Shown: positions 1 through 8,531, counted from the first letter of the stretch. The stretch: DNA of 32,360 nucleotides from CAJQQK01 sp963696075 (GCA_963696075.1 CAVOJD010000022.1:1-32360); one strand, 5' to 3'. Translations and numbers: made by a program. The notes: generated by a model not told the origin, from the letters alone.

Positions 1-6
1 CCGAGA

Positions 7-1941
7 GTGCCGCTCGTGACCCAATCGACCCCGTGGGGCCGATGCTTCGACACCACCGACCGCGTGACGTTGATACTTCGGGTCGCGACCATGATCTTTG
101 CCGTCGCTATGTCGGCGTATCACATGGTCGTTGCGTACGTCGGCACGCCGATGGCCGACTTTCACTATCCCGTCCATGTGGCTTTCGCACTGGTTGTCCT
201 GTTTCTCGGGAGCGCTTCCAACACACGTGAGCGACACCGCGGCCAACGCGGTGCGCTGCTTCTTGCGTGGGATCTCGGCATGGTCGGGATCTCGGCGGCG
301 GCCTGCGCCTACCTGTTTTTGTGGCCACATTACCCCGGCAACCGGTTCATCTACGTGCAGGAGATGACGACGGTCGAGATCATCCTCGGCTCCGGGCTGA
401 TCATCGCGCTATTGGACGCTGCGCGGCGCACGGTTGGGTGGGTGCTGGTCGCGGTCCTGGTGGTGTTCATTGCCTATGCGGTGCTCGGCAATCATCTTCC
501 CGGCGCGCTCAACCACAACGGTTTCACGCTCGACCGCGTCCTGGAACAATCCTACCTCACGCAGGACGGCATCTGGAACCAACCCATCGCGGTGACCGCC
601 AACTACATCTTCCTGTTCGTCCTGCTCGGCAGCCTGCTGCTCGCGTCGGGGGCTGGTACATTCTTTACAGAGCTTGCCAGCTCGATGACCCGCCGGGCGG
701 TTGGCGGGCCGGCCAAGACCGCCGTCGTGGCAAGCACCTTCATGGGCATGCTTTCAGGCAGTTCACCCGCCAACGTCGTGACGACCGGCTCCTTTACGAT
801 TCCGGCGATGAGAAAGGCTGGCTACCGGCCCGAATTCGCGGCAGGCGTCGAGGCGACGGCCTCGACCGGCGGCCAGCTCACGCCACCGATCATGGGCGCC
901 GCGGCATTCCTGATGGTCGAGTTTGCGAATATTCCCTATACCGAAGTCATGCGCGTGGCGATTGTCCCCGCCATCCTCTACTTCATTGCGATCTATTCGA
1001 TGGTGCATCTCGAGGCGCACCGTCTGGGGCTCGCCGCGGCAGCAGACGATGACGGCGCGTCGGTGTTTTCGATCCTGCGCCGGCGCGGCTACCTGCTGAT
1101 CTCGCTCGTCGTCATGATAGTCTTGTTGTGGCGGGGCTATACGCCGACGGCCGCGGGCTTCTGGGCGGTCGTGTCGCTGGCCGGCCTGATCCTCGTGTTT
1201 GATGGGGAGGCGCGCCGCCGCTACCTGCCGATCATCATCGAGGCGATGGACCACGCACCTCGCCTGATCGCCCCCATTACGGTGGCGTGCGCCATTGGCG
1301 GCATCATCGCCGGGATCATAATCATGACCGGCCTCGGCGTGCGCATGGCCGAGATCATCCTGATCGTGTCAGGTGGCAGCACGCTGGTCGCGCTTATTCT
1401 GACGATGATGGTCGCGGTGGTGATGGGCATGGGGATGCCAACATCTTCCGCCTATATCGTGCTCGCGGTATTGCTTGCGCCGGGACTGATCGAGATGGGG
1501 GTGTCTGAGATCGCGGCCCACCTGTTCATCATCTATTGCGCCGCGAAGTCGTCGATCACGCCGCCCGTGGCCGTTGCCTCCTATGCCGCCGCCGCGATCG
1601 CGGGCACCAATCCCTGGAAGACCAGCCTCGTCGCCTTCAAGCTCGGGATCTCGGCTTTCCTCATTCCCTACATGTTCGTCTACGGTCCGCCGCTTCTGAC
1701 CTACGGCGGGGTGTTCGAAGTGATATGGGCCTGCGTGACTGCTTCGGTGGGCATCTTCGCCCTCTCCGTCGCGGTGATCGGCTGGCTGCGCCAACCACTG
1801 GGACTCCTCGTCCGGATACTCTTCCTTATTTGTTCACTCACGCTGATTTACGCCTCGTGGACGACCGACCTGATCGGCCTTGCGCTGTTCGCGACTGGAC
1901 TTGGCATCATCGAGCTTCGCCGGCGGACGGCGATCGCCTGA
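7..1941 (+). CDS. TRAP transporter fused permease (4TM/12TM, DctQ-DctM type)
   Basis: Inner-membrane permease of a tripartite ATP-independent periplasmic transporter, which takes up a small organic acid or similar solute using an ion gradient and a periplasmic binding protein. The 644-aa product is hydrophobic throughout. The N-terminal ~200 residues look like the small-subunit (DctQ-like) part. The rest is a DctM-like large subunit with conserved stretches SGSSPANVVTTG, TASTGGQLTPPIMGAAAF and VVMGMGMPTSSAYIVLA, typical of the fused TAXI-type TRAP permeases. The first start in the window is a GTG at position 7. The frame is open to the window edge, so the true start may lie outside. The binding-protein gene, normally next door, is not in the window. 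Substrate unknown; the nearby hydantoinase operon on the other strand makes a cyclic amide or a related acid a guess only. Confidence 0.93.
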   Translation: MPLVTQSTPWGRCFDTTDRVTLILRVATMIFAVAMSAYHMVVAYVGTPMADFHYPVHVAFALVVLFLGSASNTRERHRGQRGALLLAWDLGMVGISAAACAYLFLWPHYPGNRFIYVQEMTTVEIILGSGLIIALLDAARRTVGWVLVAVLVVFIAYAVLGNHLPGALNHNGFTLDRVLEQSYLTQDGIWNQPIAVTANYIFLFVLLGSLLLASGAGTFFTELASSMTRRAVGGPAKTAVVASTFMGMLSGSSPANVVTTGSFTIPAMRKAGYRPEFAAGVEATASTGGQLTPPIMGAAAFLMVEFANIPYTEVMRVAIVPAILYFIAIYSMVHLEAHRLGLAAAADDDGASVFSILRRRGYLLISLVVMIVLLWRGYTPTAAGFWAVVSLAGLILVFDGEARRRYLPIIIEAMDHAPRLIAPITVACAIGGIIAGIIIMTGLGVRMAEIILIVSGGSTLVALILTMMVAVVMGMGMPTSSAYIVLAVLLAPGLIEMGVSEIAAHLFIIYCAAKSSITPPVAVASYAAAAIAGTNPWKTSLVAFKLGISAFLIPYMFVYGPPLLTYGGVFEVIWACVTASVGIFALSVAVIGWLRQPLGLLVRILFLICSLTLIYASWTTDLIGLALFATGLGIIELRRRTAIA

Positions 1942-2330
1942 TCATAAGCACATCATCTTTTTGCGGCCAGGAGCGCTGGCTCACTCCGTTTCCCGATTGT
2001 TCGCCAAATGACTGGTCCGGGTCATAACTCCCCGTCAGGCTGTCATGTGAGCTCGGATCGGTCCGCCCAGAGAGCGGTCGTCAATCCAGAATTCGTGTGC
2101 GGCGCAACAATTCGACCTTCAATTCCGATGCGCTTGCGTGCTTCAGAAAGCACGCCTCATCTGACCATCCGGGTTGGTCATATTCCGGACTTGGCCCTTT
2201 TGACCATAAGACGCCTTCTGACGATTGAGTCCGGTGCTGGAGGGCAAGCCGTCACGGGCTCGGCGCTACTTGATGCTCCTGTGGTCGCGGGCGAGCCGGG
2301 CCGCGCCACACCGTTCAGCAAAGTCACTTT
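1942..2330. other. gene-free stretch with several inverted repeats
   Basis: I see no convincing gene here. It separates the TRAP permease from the end of the parA cassette. It contains a perfect 8-bp hairpin (GCGTGCTT, loop caga, AAGCACGC; 2136-2155) without a T-run. It also contains a dyad TGACCA-7nt-TGGTCA (2162-2180) and a related, weaker dyad ATGAC-8nt-GTCAT (2008-2025). The TGACC-type half-sites may be operators or relics; no partner gene can be assigned. Confidence 0.4.
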
Positions 2331-3476
2331 TCATGCTGCCCCTCGATCCACACGATTTCCGAACGTCCCGAGCCGCACGCCCGCAACCGATGGATTTAGC
2401 CCCCGGCCGACATCTACGCCCGCATCGCGTGCCATCTTCGGCATCGCCCGATGAAAAAACTGCTCGCAGACTGCCTGTCGACCTTCATGCTCGCACCACA
2501 CCAGATAGGCCGCCCGCATGTCGCCGATCGTCACCTTACTGCGAGAGCCAGCCGGCTTAATTGTTGCTACGGCCCACGCGTCGATCTCTTCGAGCGCGGC
2601 GCGCGGATCCGGTGGCGGCAATAGCTTTTGCGGCCGTTTGTGACGCGTTACGTCATTTGCCGGCTCGGCACTGGCGAGGCGCGTTACACGAGCATCCGCG
2701 CGTACAGCCTCGGTCTGCGTTACATCCTTATCTCGACCCGAACCGGGGCGCCCTGCGCAATGCAGCATAGCAAGACCGAGCGTTAGCATCCCAAAGGACA
2801 TCGCGCCGGCGTAGCCGAGATCGAGGTAACGCGCCGGCAAATCGAGCCAACGAGCCAGCACAGACGGGGCCGGGGGTATTTTAGCGGCAGCCAGTGCAGC
2901 CTCGGCGACTTTGAGGTTGGCTCGAGCAGCAGCAACGCGCTCGTCCTGCCCACTCCGTGCAGCCTGGATCTCGACGGCGGCCGCGTCCACCTGGGCCTGC
3001 AAGAGCTTCCGGCAGTTGCTCGCGCACCCGCGCTCGGCCGATTTCTCCGCGACCGTCACCGCAAACTGCTGCTCGCGCTCGATTGCAGCCGTCAGGCGCG
3101 CCGTTGGGCGCTCGGCCTCTGTAACGCGCTCGCGGGTGCGCTTTACATGCCGCGCGAGCACCGCGCGCCGCTCCGCCGCGTTGCGTGCCGGCGCCTGCTG
3201 CGCCTCACGTGAGACCGCGAGGCGCTCCGCCGTGCGTTGCAGATTGCCCGCCTCCGCGACAATGGCCCCAACGAGCATGAGCACGGCCAGCCCTCTGGCA
3301 CCGTCGCGCCACGCGACGCCGCTGAGCAGGGCCGCTGCCGCCGCGCCGACTCCCAGCGCCATCAAGAGGCGAGCTTCGAGCGTGTTGTATCCACCAGCAT
3401 ACTCGACGGCGGCGTCAGTCATCGCCGCGAAGATGCCCAACCCAACGGCACCTGCAATCACCCGCGCAACGATCAT
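2331..3476 (-). CDS. membrane-anchored coiled-coil protein with putative C-terminal winged helix
   Basis: 381 aa, no family recognised with certainty. Residues ~3-77 contain three hydrophobic segments (around 3-20, 36-54 and 61-77). Residues ~80-200 are Ala/Arg/Glu-rich and likely coiled coil, interrupted by a CASNC motif (151-155). A fourth hydrophobic segment lies at ~219-240. The C-terminal ~130 residues are soluble and end in a module with YLVWCEHEG (324-332) and QFFHRAMPK (339-347). This recalls the C-terminal winged helix of phage/plasmid D5/P4-type primases; that assignment is inference. The gene is last in a parA-RHH operon, starting 4 nt after the RHH stop codon. I infer a membrane-tethered DNA-binding partner of the ParA/RHH pair, perhaps anchoring DNA to the membrane. 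Predicted topology places coiled coil and DNA-binding end on defined sides but needs a topology test. Confidence 0.75.
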   Translation of the reverse strand: MIVARVIAGAVGLGIFAAMTDAAVEYAGGYNTLEARLLMALGVGAAAAALLSGVAWRDGARGLAVLMLVGAIVAEAGNLQRTAERLAVSREAQQAPARNAAERRAVLARHVKRTRERVTEAERPTARLTAAIEREQQFAVTVAEKSAERGCASNCRKLLQAQVDAAAVEIQAARSGQDERVAAARANLKVAEAALAAAKIPPAPSVLARWLDLPARYLDLGYAGAMSFGMLTLGLAMLHCAGRPGSGRDKDVTQTEAVRADARVTRLASAEPANDVTRHKRPQKLLPPPDPRAALEEIDAWAVATIKPAGSRSKVTIGDMRAAYLVWCEHEGRQAVCEQFFHRAMPKMARDAGVDVGRGLNPSVAGVRLGTFGNRVDRGAA

Positions 3477-3480
3477 CGAC

Positions 3481-3789
3481 TTATTCCCCCTTGGTCAGTC
3501 CCTTGCGCTCCGCGTATTCCCTGACGGCTGTCTCAATCAGTTCGGCGAATGACATATCCATCGCCTTCGCCCACGTGCCCATCTGCGCGTGCATTGTTTT
3601 CGTCGTGCGAAAGTTGACCGGCTTGTCTTTCGGTTCGCGCGCCGACCGCTCCTTGGCGCGCTGGCGCTGCTTGGCCGTGCGCGTTGAGGCCCGCTCACGT
3701 TTCTTGCGATCATCCCGCCTGTCGCGACCGAAGCCCCCGCCTTTGACGAACGCGAGCCCACTCGTGTCGATGTCGAGATCATCGGTCAT
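3481..3789 (-). CDS. ribbon-helix-helix DNA-binding protein, probable ParB-like/centromere-binding partner of ParA
   Basis: 102-aa basic protein. Residues 20-55 are very rich in Arg and Lys. Residues ~58-95 (VNFRTTK beta strand, then helices AQMGTWAKAMDMS and FAELIETAVREYAE) match the ribbon-helix-helix fold used by small centromere-binding and repressor proteins. A longer reading from 3870 is open, but ATG 3789 is chosen because it overlaps the parA stop in an ATGA tetranucleotide, indicating translational coupling. By analogy with ParA/RHH partition pairs (ParM/ParR-like and omega/delta-type systems), it would bind the iterons upstream of parA and autoregulate. The longer form cannot be excluded. 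Confidence 0.8.
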   Translation of the reverse strand: MTDDLDIDTSGLAFVKGGGFGRDRRDDRKKRERASTRTAKQRQRAKERSAREPKDKPVNFRTTKTMHAQMGTWAKAMDMSFAELIETAVREYAERKGLTKGE

Positions 3790-4442
3790 GTGGCGGCCTC
3801 TCGACTGGCCTTCGCGCGGCGCAGCACCTCGTTGTAAAGCGCCCGAATTTCCTCGGCGGCCTCCGACCATTTCTGACCGGTGAAATCCAGCACGCCTCGG
3901 CCCGCATTACACGCTTCAACATAGGGCGCGCGGTGGCGGATGGGATCTGGATATACCGGCTCGCCGATGCCTTCGAGAGTTCGAATGAGATCGGCTGCCG
4001 CCTTATCACGAGTCGATCTCGCCTCATTCACGACCAGCAAGTAGGCCACCCCTAGATCGCGGCATGCACTCACGGTGTAGGACGTAGCTCGAGCATCTTG
4101 ATCGGACGCGCGAAGCGGTATGACAACCAAATCGCTGGCCTGCACGGCCGCCTCCGTCAACTCGACCGCGTTGGGTGCGCCATCAAAGAAAATCACCTCA
4201 TAACCGGCCATCGCGAGTTTCTCGACCGCTTCCGCCGGGTCGATTTCGCCTACCATCACGTCGGGACACTGCTGTCGGCGAAGCCCGGACCAACGGCCGG
4301 AGCCTTCGTTTGGATCAAGATCGGCAATCGCCGTCAGATTGACGCCTTCCGCGCAGGCGCAGGTGGCGAGATTGGTGGTCATCATCGTCTTGCCGACGCC
4401 ACCCTTCTGGTTGAGCACGCCGATAACCAGTGGACCAGCCAT
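3786..4442 (-). CDS. parA: ParA/MinD-type partition ATPase
   Basis: 218-aa P-loop ATPase of the small ParA class, lacking the N-terminal HTH found in P1-type ParA. It has the deviant Walker A KGGVGKT (13-19) with the signature lysine, a DLDP motif (41-44), and a Walker B-like VIFFDGAP stretch (83-90). Such proteins segregate plasmids, phage-plasmids or large protein cargos by forming gradients on the nucleoid. An RBS-like GAGG lies 6 nt before the ATG. It is the first gene of a three-gene operon (parA, RHH, membrane coiled-coil protein) and has its own promoter and iterons upstream. No replication initiator is visible next to it, so the cassette is either a relic of an integrated replicon or a chromosomally adopted positioning system. 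Confidence 0.92.
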   Translation of the reverse strand: MAGPLVIGVLNQKGGVGKTMMTTNLATCACAEGVNLTAIADLDPNEGSGRWSGLRRQQCPDVMVGEIDPAEAVEKLAMAGYEVIFFDGAPNAVELTEAAVQASDLVVIPLRASDQDARATSYTVSACRDLGVAYLLVVNEARSTRDKAAADLIRTLEGIGEPVYPDPIRHRAPYVEACNAGRGVLDFTGQKWSEAAEEIRALYNEVLRRAKASREAAT

Positions 4443-4473
4443 GTGAAGCCTCGTGGAATGCGATAGCCTTGGG

Positions 4474-4503
4474 ACTCTACGCCATATATATGTAAAGCGT
4501 CAA
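4474..4503 (-). promoter_or_regulatory. predicted promoter of the parA operon
   Basis: On the minus strand, TTGACG (complement of 4498-4503) and TAGAGT (complement of 4474-4479) are separated by 18 nt, a fair sigma-70-type match. The parA ATG lies ~30 nt downstream of the -10 box. The inverted half-site TGTAAAGCG (4491-4499) overlaps the -35 edge, so binding there would repress parA. Prediction by eye. Confidence 0.55.
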
Positions 4504-4574
4504 TAAAATACGCATTACATATTATCAGTGCGTTACAATCTTTATCTGCGTTACAATTTTGGCCATGCGTTACA
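4491..4574. repeat. iteron array upstream of parA (candidate centromere/operator)
   Basis: Four direct copies of a 9-mer begin at 4511 (CGCATTACA), 4529, 4547 and 4566 (each TGCGTTACA), spaced 18, 18 and 19 bp. An inverted relative, TGTAAAGCG, lies at 4491-4499. The array is AT-rich compared with its surroundings and sits between the parA promoter and the end of the convergently placed cobW-type gene. Regularly spaced repeats next to a parA/RHH operon are the usual layout of a plasmid centromere and autoregulatory operator. They could equally be replication iterons. Confidence 0.75.
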
Positions 4575-4648
4575 TTATCGAGGCGCGCTCTAGCGTTCCA
4601 TTGCTAACGAATATCGCCTTGACCCAATGCCGCGACGAAATGCGACCG

Positions 4649-5683
4649 TCACTTCCCATCTCGCGCGGCAGCCTTGACTTCAGCCTCAATGGCGTCGAGA
4701 AGCGCTCGAACCCAGCTTTCGCGGATATTGCGAGCAATGAAGACCATGCGGGTTCGCCGGTCCGCCGATGGCCATGCTGGCAGCCAGGCGGGCGGATGAA
4801 ATACGTGCTGGACGCCATGGATGACCGCTGGATGCTCGCGGTCTTCGCAAACCTGAACGAGGCCTTTGAGGCGAAGCAGGTCGGCGCCGCAATGGTCGGC
4901 GAGAGCCTCCAAAAATAGCGACAGGGTCACGGCATCCAGCGGTGCGTCACGCCGTAGCACGAAGGTGTGTATTGCATCGTCCGCATGATGGTCTGCGCGG
5001 CGATGATGTTGATCATCGCCGTCGCTCACTGGGCTGGGCGAGAGCAGTCTCTCGATGGTGTTGCGCAACACGGCACCGTCCGCTCTCTCTTCGGCGAAGA
5101 GTAGCGCCGGAGGGACACGGCCACAGTCGCTGGTGGAGATATTACCGGCTGCCCTGGCGGCATGCAGAAATCGGTCGAGATCTTCCGGGATGCCGCCGCT
5201 CAGATCCGTCTTCGAGATGACGACGTGGTCCGCGACGGCAAGTTGGTGGCGGGCTTCCAGGTGGTTGGCAAGCGAGTTGCCACCAGTCACCGCGTCGACG
5301 ACAGTCAGGACCCGCGCCAGGGGAAAGTGCGCTGCGGCGGTTTCATCCATCATCAGGCTTTGCAGAACCGGTGCGGGATCCGCTAGGCCGCTTGTTTCGA
5401 CCACGACACGGGCAAATGGCGGCACAGTTCCTCGGCGCCGCCGCTCCAGCAGGTCGTGAAGCGTGCGCAGGAGATCGTCCTGCATCTTGCAGCACAGACA
5501 CCCCGTCTGGAGAGTCACCGTTGTCTCGTCGCTGGTTTCGATCAGGTCGTGATCGAGGCCGATCTCGCCAAATTCGTTGATGATCACGGCTGTGTCAGCA
5601 AATGCTGGATGCCGCAACAGGTGGGAAAGCATCGTGGTCTTGCCACTGCCAAGGAACCCGGTAATGACGGATACCGGCATCAT
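4649..5683 (-). CDS. CobW/P47K-family GTPase (metallochaperone)
   Basis: COG0523/CobW-family G3E GTPase, which delivers a metal (zinc, cobalt or nickel) to client metalloenzymes in the cytoplasm. The 344-aa product has the Walker A GFLGSGKT (9-16), the CLCC metal-binding motif (62-65), ETSG (96-99), the SKTD guanine-specificity motif (157-160), a His/Asp-rich linker (about 226-239, several HH pairs), then the CobW C-terminal domain. I chose the ATG at 5683 because it overlaps the stop of the upstream 87-aa gene in an ATGA. The ATG directly after it (5680) is an alternative. It is last in the operon with a hydantoinase-like metalloenzyme. I infer that it supplies metal to that enzyme. Confidence 0.93.
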   Translation of the reverse strand: MMPVSVITGFLGSGKTTMLSHLLRHPAFADTAVIINEFGEIGLDHDLIETSDETTVTLQTGCLCCKMQDDLLRTLHDLLERRRRGTVPPFARVVVETSGLADPAPVLQSLMMDETAAAHFPLARVLTVVDAVTGGNSLANHLEARHQLAVADHVVISKTDLSGGIPEDLDRFLHAARAAGNISTSDCGRVPPALLFAEERADGAVLRNTIERLLSPSPVSDGDDQHHRRADHHADDAIHTFVLRRDAPLDAVTLSLFLEALADHCGADLLRLKGLVQVCEDREHPAVIHGVQHVFHPPAWLPAWPSADRRTRMVFIARNIRESWVRALLDAIEAEVKAAARDGK

Positions 5684-5943
5684 GGCGCGAGGACTGGCAG
5701 TGGAGCGAGGCGCAGGCGAGCCGGCTGGTAATCGGCCGCAACCGCCTGCCGCACGATGCGCAGAACGCCGACGACGGATGCCGCCGTGCGTGTGCGGCCG
5801 CCGACCTCGACAACCCATCGAACTGGCATTGACGGTGGCGCGCGGCGAATGCCGATCGCGACGTGCGAAATATCGCCATTCAATCGAATCACCTCCGTCC
5901 CGTCGACGCGAACCGACAGATCAGCCGGGCACTGCCAAGCCAC
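5680..5943 (-). CDS. 87-aa protein of unknown function between hydantoinase and CobW genes
   Basis: I do not recognise the family. The product has no signal peptide or membrane segment. It contains a beta-rich N-terminal half (SVRVDGTEVIRLNGDISHV) and a central RWVVEVGGRTRTA stretch, and ends in a short Pro/Leu-rich tail. The GTG start at 5943 is supported by a strong GAGGAG Shine-Dalgarno sequence about 7 nt upstream. Its stop overlaps the cobW-type ATG (ATGA), so the two are translationally coupled. It starts ~50 nt after the hydantoinase stop. Position suggests a role with the metalloenzyme or its metal delivery; this is inference from context only. Confidence 0.75.
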   Translation of the reverse strand: MAWQCPADLSVRVDGTEVIRLNGDISHVAIGIRRAPPSMPVRWVVEVGGRTRTAASVVGVLRIVRQAVAADYQPARLRLAPLPVLAP

Positions 5944-5994
5944 AAGAACTCTCCTCGAGAAGGAGCGCCAGACAGACGATGGTATCGGGTCCGG

Positions 5995-7422
5995 TCATAG
6001 TTGGGGGCCGGCCAGGATGTCCGATGGTATCTTGCGCTTCAGGTGCTGTCCGTCCGACGGCAAGCCTTTCAGCTCACCGTTCTCGACCATGATCTTGCCG
6101 CGCAGAATGGTGGTGATAGGCCAAGCATAGATGTCATGGCCTTCCCACGGCGTATAGTCAGTTTCGTGCAATTGGCTCGCGGTGACCTTACCGCGTCGCG
6201 CCGGGTCCATGATTGTGATGTCGGCATCCGAGCCGGCTGCGATGGCGCCCTTGCGGGGGAAGAGCCCCATGACCTTCGCCGCATTTGTCGAGACAAGATC
6301 GACGTACTGTTGGAGCGAGTAGCCGCGACGCTCTACCATCTCAGTGTACATGACGCCGAGACGCGGCTCCACGCCAGAGTTGCCGCCGGTGGTGTTGTCG
6401 ATCCTGTCGCCGAGCGTCTTTTCCTTGAGCGTGCAGCACAATTCGTCAGTTGCAACGCAATTGATAGCACCGGTCAGCGTGCCGTCCCATAGCGCCTTCT
6501 GGTCCTCGTCCGACTTCAGTGACGGATAAGTATGATATATTTGGCCGTTCGGACGCTTGTAGTCCTCAGCGGTGTAGAGCATGTATTGGTGCAACGTCTC
6601 GCCGTAGATCGGCAGGCCCTTCGCACGGGCGTCTGCGATCGCCTGGACGCCGGTCGCGGCACTTACGTGCATCATGTAGAGCGCGGTTCCTGGCACGTTT
6701 TCCGCGAGCCGAAGTACGCGGCGAAAGCTCAAGTCCTCAGAAAGCGCGTTGTGGGCTTCTGCGAGATGCTCGAAGCCGACCCGGCCCTCGCGGATCAGCT
6801 TGTCGTACATGTGCATGACGATGTCATTGTCTTCGGCATGAATGACGCCCAGCCCCCCCTCGCGGGCGAGCACCTGGAAAGCCTCCCAAATGTCACCGAA
6901 ATCGATCATCCGCCCGTTGCGGCCGGGCAGTATATTGGTCGTAAAGATCTTGAGGGTCGGGTGGCCGGCCTGGATGGCTTCGGCAAGCTGTCCAGCGAAG
7001 GTGTGCGGCGGCTCGCTGTGGAGCATGATGTGATAGGCCCAGTCGCAGTAGCTGCGGCCGACGAAATCCTTGTCTCGAGCTTCGATCGCCTCGAGCGCGG
7101 TTTGGTCATCGCGCCAGTAGGCGAAATCAATCAGCGTGGTGGTGCCCCCATGAAGCGCCGCCCTGCCGACCTGATCGGGTCCCGCGGTGATCATCATGGT
7201 CCCGTCGGGCTTCATCCAGGGGTGATGCATGTGGACGTGTGGATCGATACCGCCCGGCACGACGATCATTGCGCTCGCGTCGATGACGCGCCCGGCAGCG
7301 TCGTGGGACAGGGCGCCAGGTGCCGCCACCGCGGCGATCGTCTCGCCCTTCACGGCGATGTCGAACGTTCCGGTTGCGTATGGCGTAACGACCGTGCCGC
7401 CCTCGATTATGAGATCAAACAT
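5995..7422 (-). CDS. dihydropyrimidinase/D-hydantoinase-family amidohydrolase
   Basis: Zinc-type amidohydrolase that hydrolyses the ring of dihydropyrimidines, hydantoins or related cyclic amides to N-carbamoyl products. 475 aa from ATG 7422, which has an AAGGGA RBS; the frame extends further upstream without homology. Visible ligands: D60-x-H-x-H (DPHVH, 60-64), K158 in HPTLKIFTT (carbamylated lysine), H195 (GVIHAED), H252 (MMHVSAATG) and the metal Asp in the VATDELCC segment. The C-terminal GSDADITI and HETDYTPWEG stretches are typical of the family. The residue after the metal Asp is Glu-Leu rather than the more usual His-Cys/Ala, so substrate range may differ. It lies downstream of an LLM oxidoreductase and upstream of the 87-aa and CobW-type genes. 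Confidence 0.93.
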   Translation of the reverse strand: MFDLIIEGGTVVTPYATGTFDIAVKGETIAAVAAPGALSHDAAGRVIDASAMIVVPGGIDPHVHMHHPWMKPDGTMMITAGPDQVGRAALHGGTTTLIDFAYWRDDQTALEAIEARDKDFVGRSYCDWAYHIMLHSEPPHTFAGQLAEAIQAGHPTLKIFTTNILPGRNGRMIDFGDIWEAFQVLAREGGLGVIHAEDNDIVMHMYDKLIREGRVGFEHLAEAHNALSEDLSFRRVLRLAENVPGTALYMMHVSAATGVQAIADARAKGLPIYGETLHQYMLYTAEDYKRPNGQIYHTYPSLKSDEDQKALWDGTLTGAINCVATDELCCTLKEKTLGDRIDNTTGGNSGVEPRLGVMYTEMVERRGYSLQQYVDLVSTNAAKVMGLFPRKGAIAAGSDADITIMDPARRGKVTASQLHETDYTPWEGHDIYAWPITTILRGKIMVENGELKGLPSDGQHLKRKIPSDILAGPQL

Positions 7423-7529
7423 GCTGTCCCTTGAACCTTTCAGAGCGATGACCTCCACAACTTGCATCAGGCCTGGTAAGCCCGCAACTCGGACAGTGAT
7501 AGCGCCTGCCGCGGCGGGATAGCGTGATT

Positions 7530-8531
7530 TCAGTTTCGCGGCGCGCAGGCACGTATCGCGGTCTCGAACGCTTGCTTGGCTGCCGGACCACGGGCAAAAG
7601 GCGAAATGATAGGAAGGTCGACACCGGACTGGCGGTAGCGATCGAGCCGTTCGAGGCAATATTCCGATGTGCCGGCGATGCTCGTTTCATCAATCATGGC
7701 GTCGCTCACGGCACGTATTGCTGCCTCTCGGTCGCCAGCCTTCCAGGCGCGGGCAATATCTTGCGCTTCACCTTCGAAACCCTGATTGGCCATTAACTGA
7801 TTGTACCTCGGGAAGAAGCCAGCATAGAGCGCCAGTCCGGGCCGGATCTGGTCTCGGGCTTCCGCCATCGTGTCGGCGACGGCGGTAGGCAGCAGCGTTG
7901 CGACAGTGACGTCCGAGACGTCGCGGCCCGCCCTCGCGGCTCCCTCCGCAATATGGGTGCGCGCCGTCGCCGCCGTCTCGAGCGTGCTGCGCGTCAGGAT
8001 GATGCCGTCCGCAATCTCGCCCGAGAGCGCCGTCATCTTGGGAAATACAGCAGCAATGTAGATCGGGACCTGGGGACGATACGGTGTGAACCAGAGGTCG
8101 AATTTCTCGATGGTGAAAGTCTCGCCCTCATATTGAAGGTTGCCTGTTCGAACGAGCTGACGGACGGCTTCCACGGTCTCGCGCACCCGCGTCAGGGGCT
8201 TGGCGTAGGCGACGCCGTGCTCGGGCATGACTTGCACCTTGTGGCTGGAACCGACACCAAGAATGAAGCGGCCCTTGGAAAGTTCATCGACCGTCATGGC
8301 CGCCATGGCGATGGTTGGTACCGTGCGCACGAACACACTGGTGATGTCCGTGCCAAGCATGATCCGCTCGGTCGAGACTGCGCAGGCAGAGAGAACGGCG
8401 AATTGATCTCCGCCGTGGCCCTCTGCCACCCAGGCGGATTCGTAGCCGAGTTGTTCCGCGAGTTTGACACAAGCCACAATCTCGCTCGCATTTGGACCGC
8501 CGGAAAAGCCAATACCGATGCGTTGCTTCAT
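7530..8531 (-). CDS. LLM-class flavin-dependent oxidoreductase
   Basis: Luciferase-like monooxygenase/F420-or FMN-dependent oxidoreductase superfamily, 333 aa from ATG 8531 (GAGG upstream). An ATG two codons earlier is an alternative. The N-terminal IGIGFSGG strand, the AEGHGGDQ loop, the TAMAAM/ELSKGRF region and GVGSSHKV stretch are characteristic of the TIM-barrel fold of this family. It is first in the operon and is separated by 107 nt from the amidohydrolase gene. Members in similar loci oxidise or open heterocyclic rings, but here the substrate and the cofactor (FMN or F420) cannot be told from sequence alone. Confidence 0.9.
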   Translation of the reverse strand: MKQRIGIGFSGGPNASEIVACVKLAEQLGYESAWVAEGHGGDQFAVLSACAVSTERIMLGTDITSVFVRTVPTIAMAAMTVDELSKGRFILGVGSSHKVQVMPEHGVAYAKPLTRVRETVEAVRQLVRTGNLQYEGETFTIEKFDLWFTPYRPQVPIYIAAVFPKMTALSGEIADGIILTRSTLETAATARTHIAEGAARAGRDVSDVTVATLLPTAVADTMAEARDQIRPGLALYAGFFPRYNQLMANQGFEGEAQDIARAWKAGDREAAIRAVSDAMIDETSIAGTSEYCLERLDRYRQSGVDLPIISPFARGPAAKQAFETAIRACAPRN

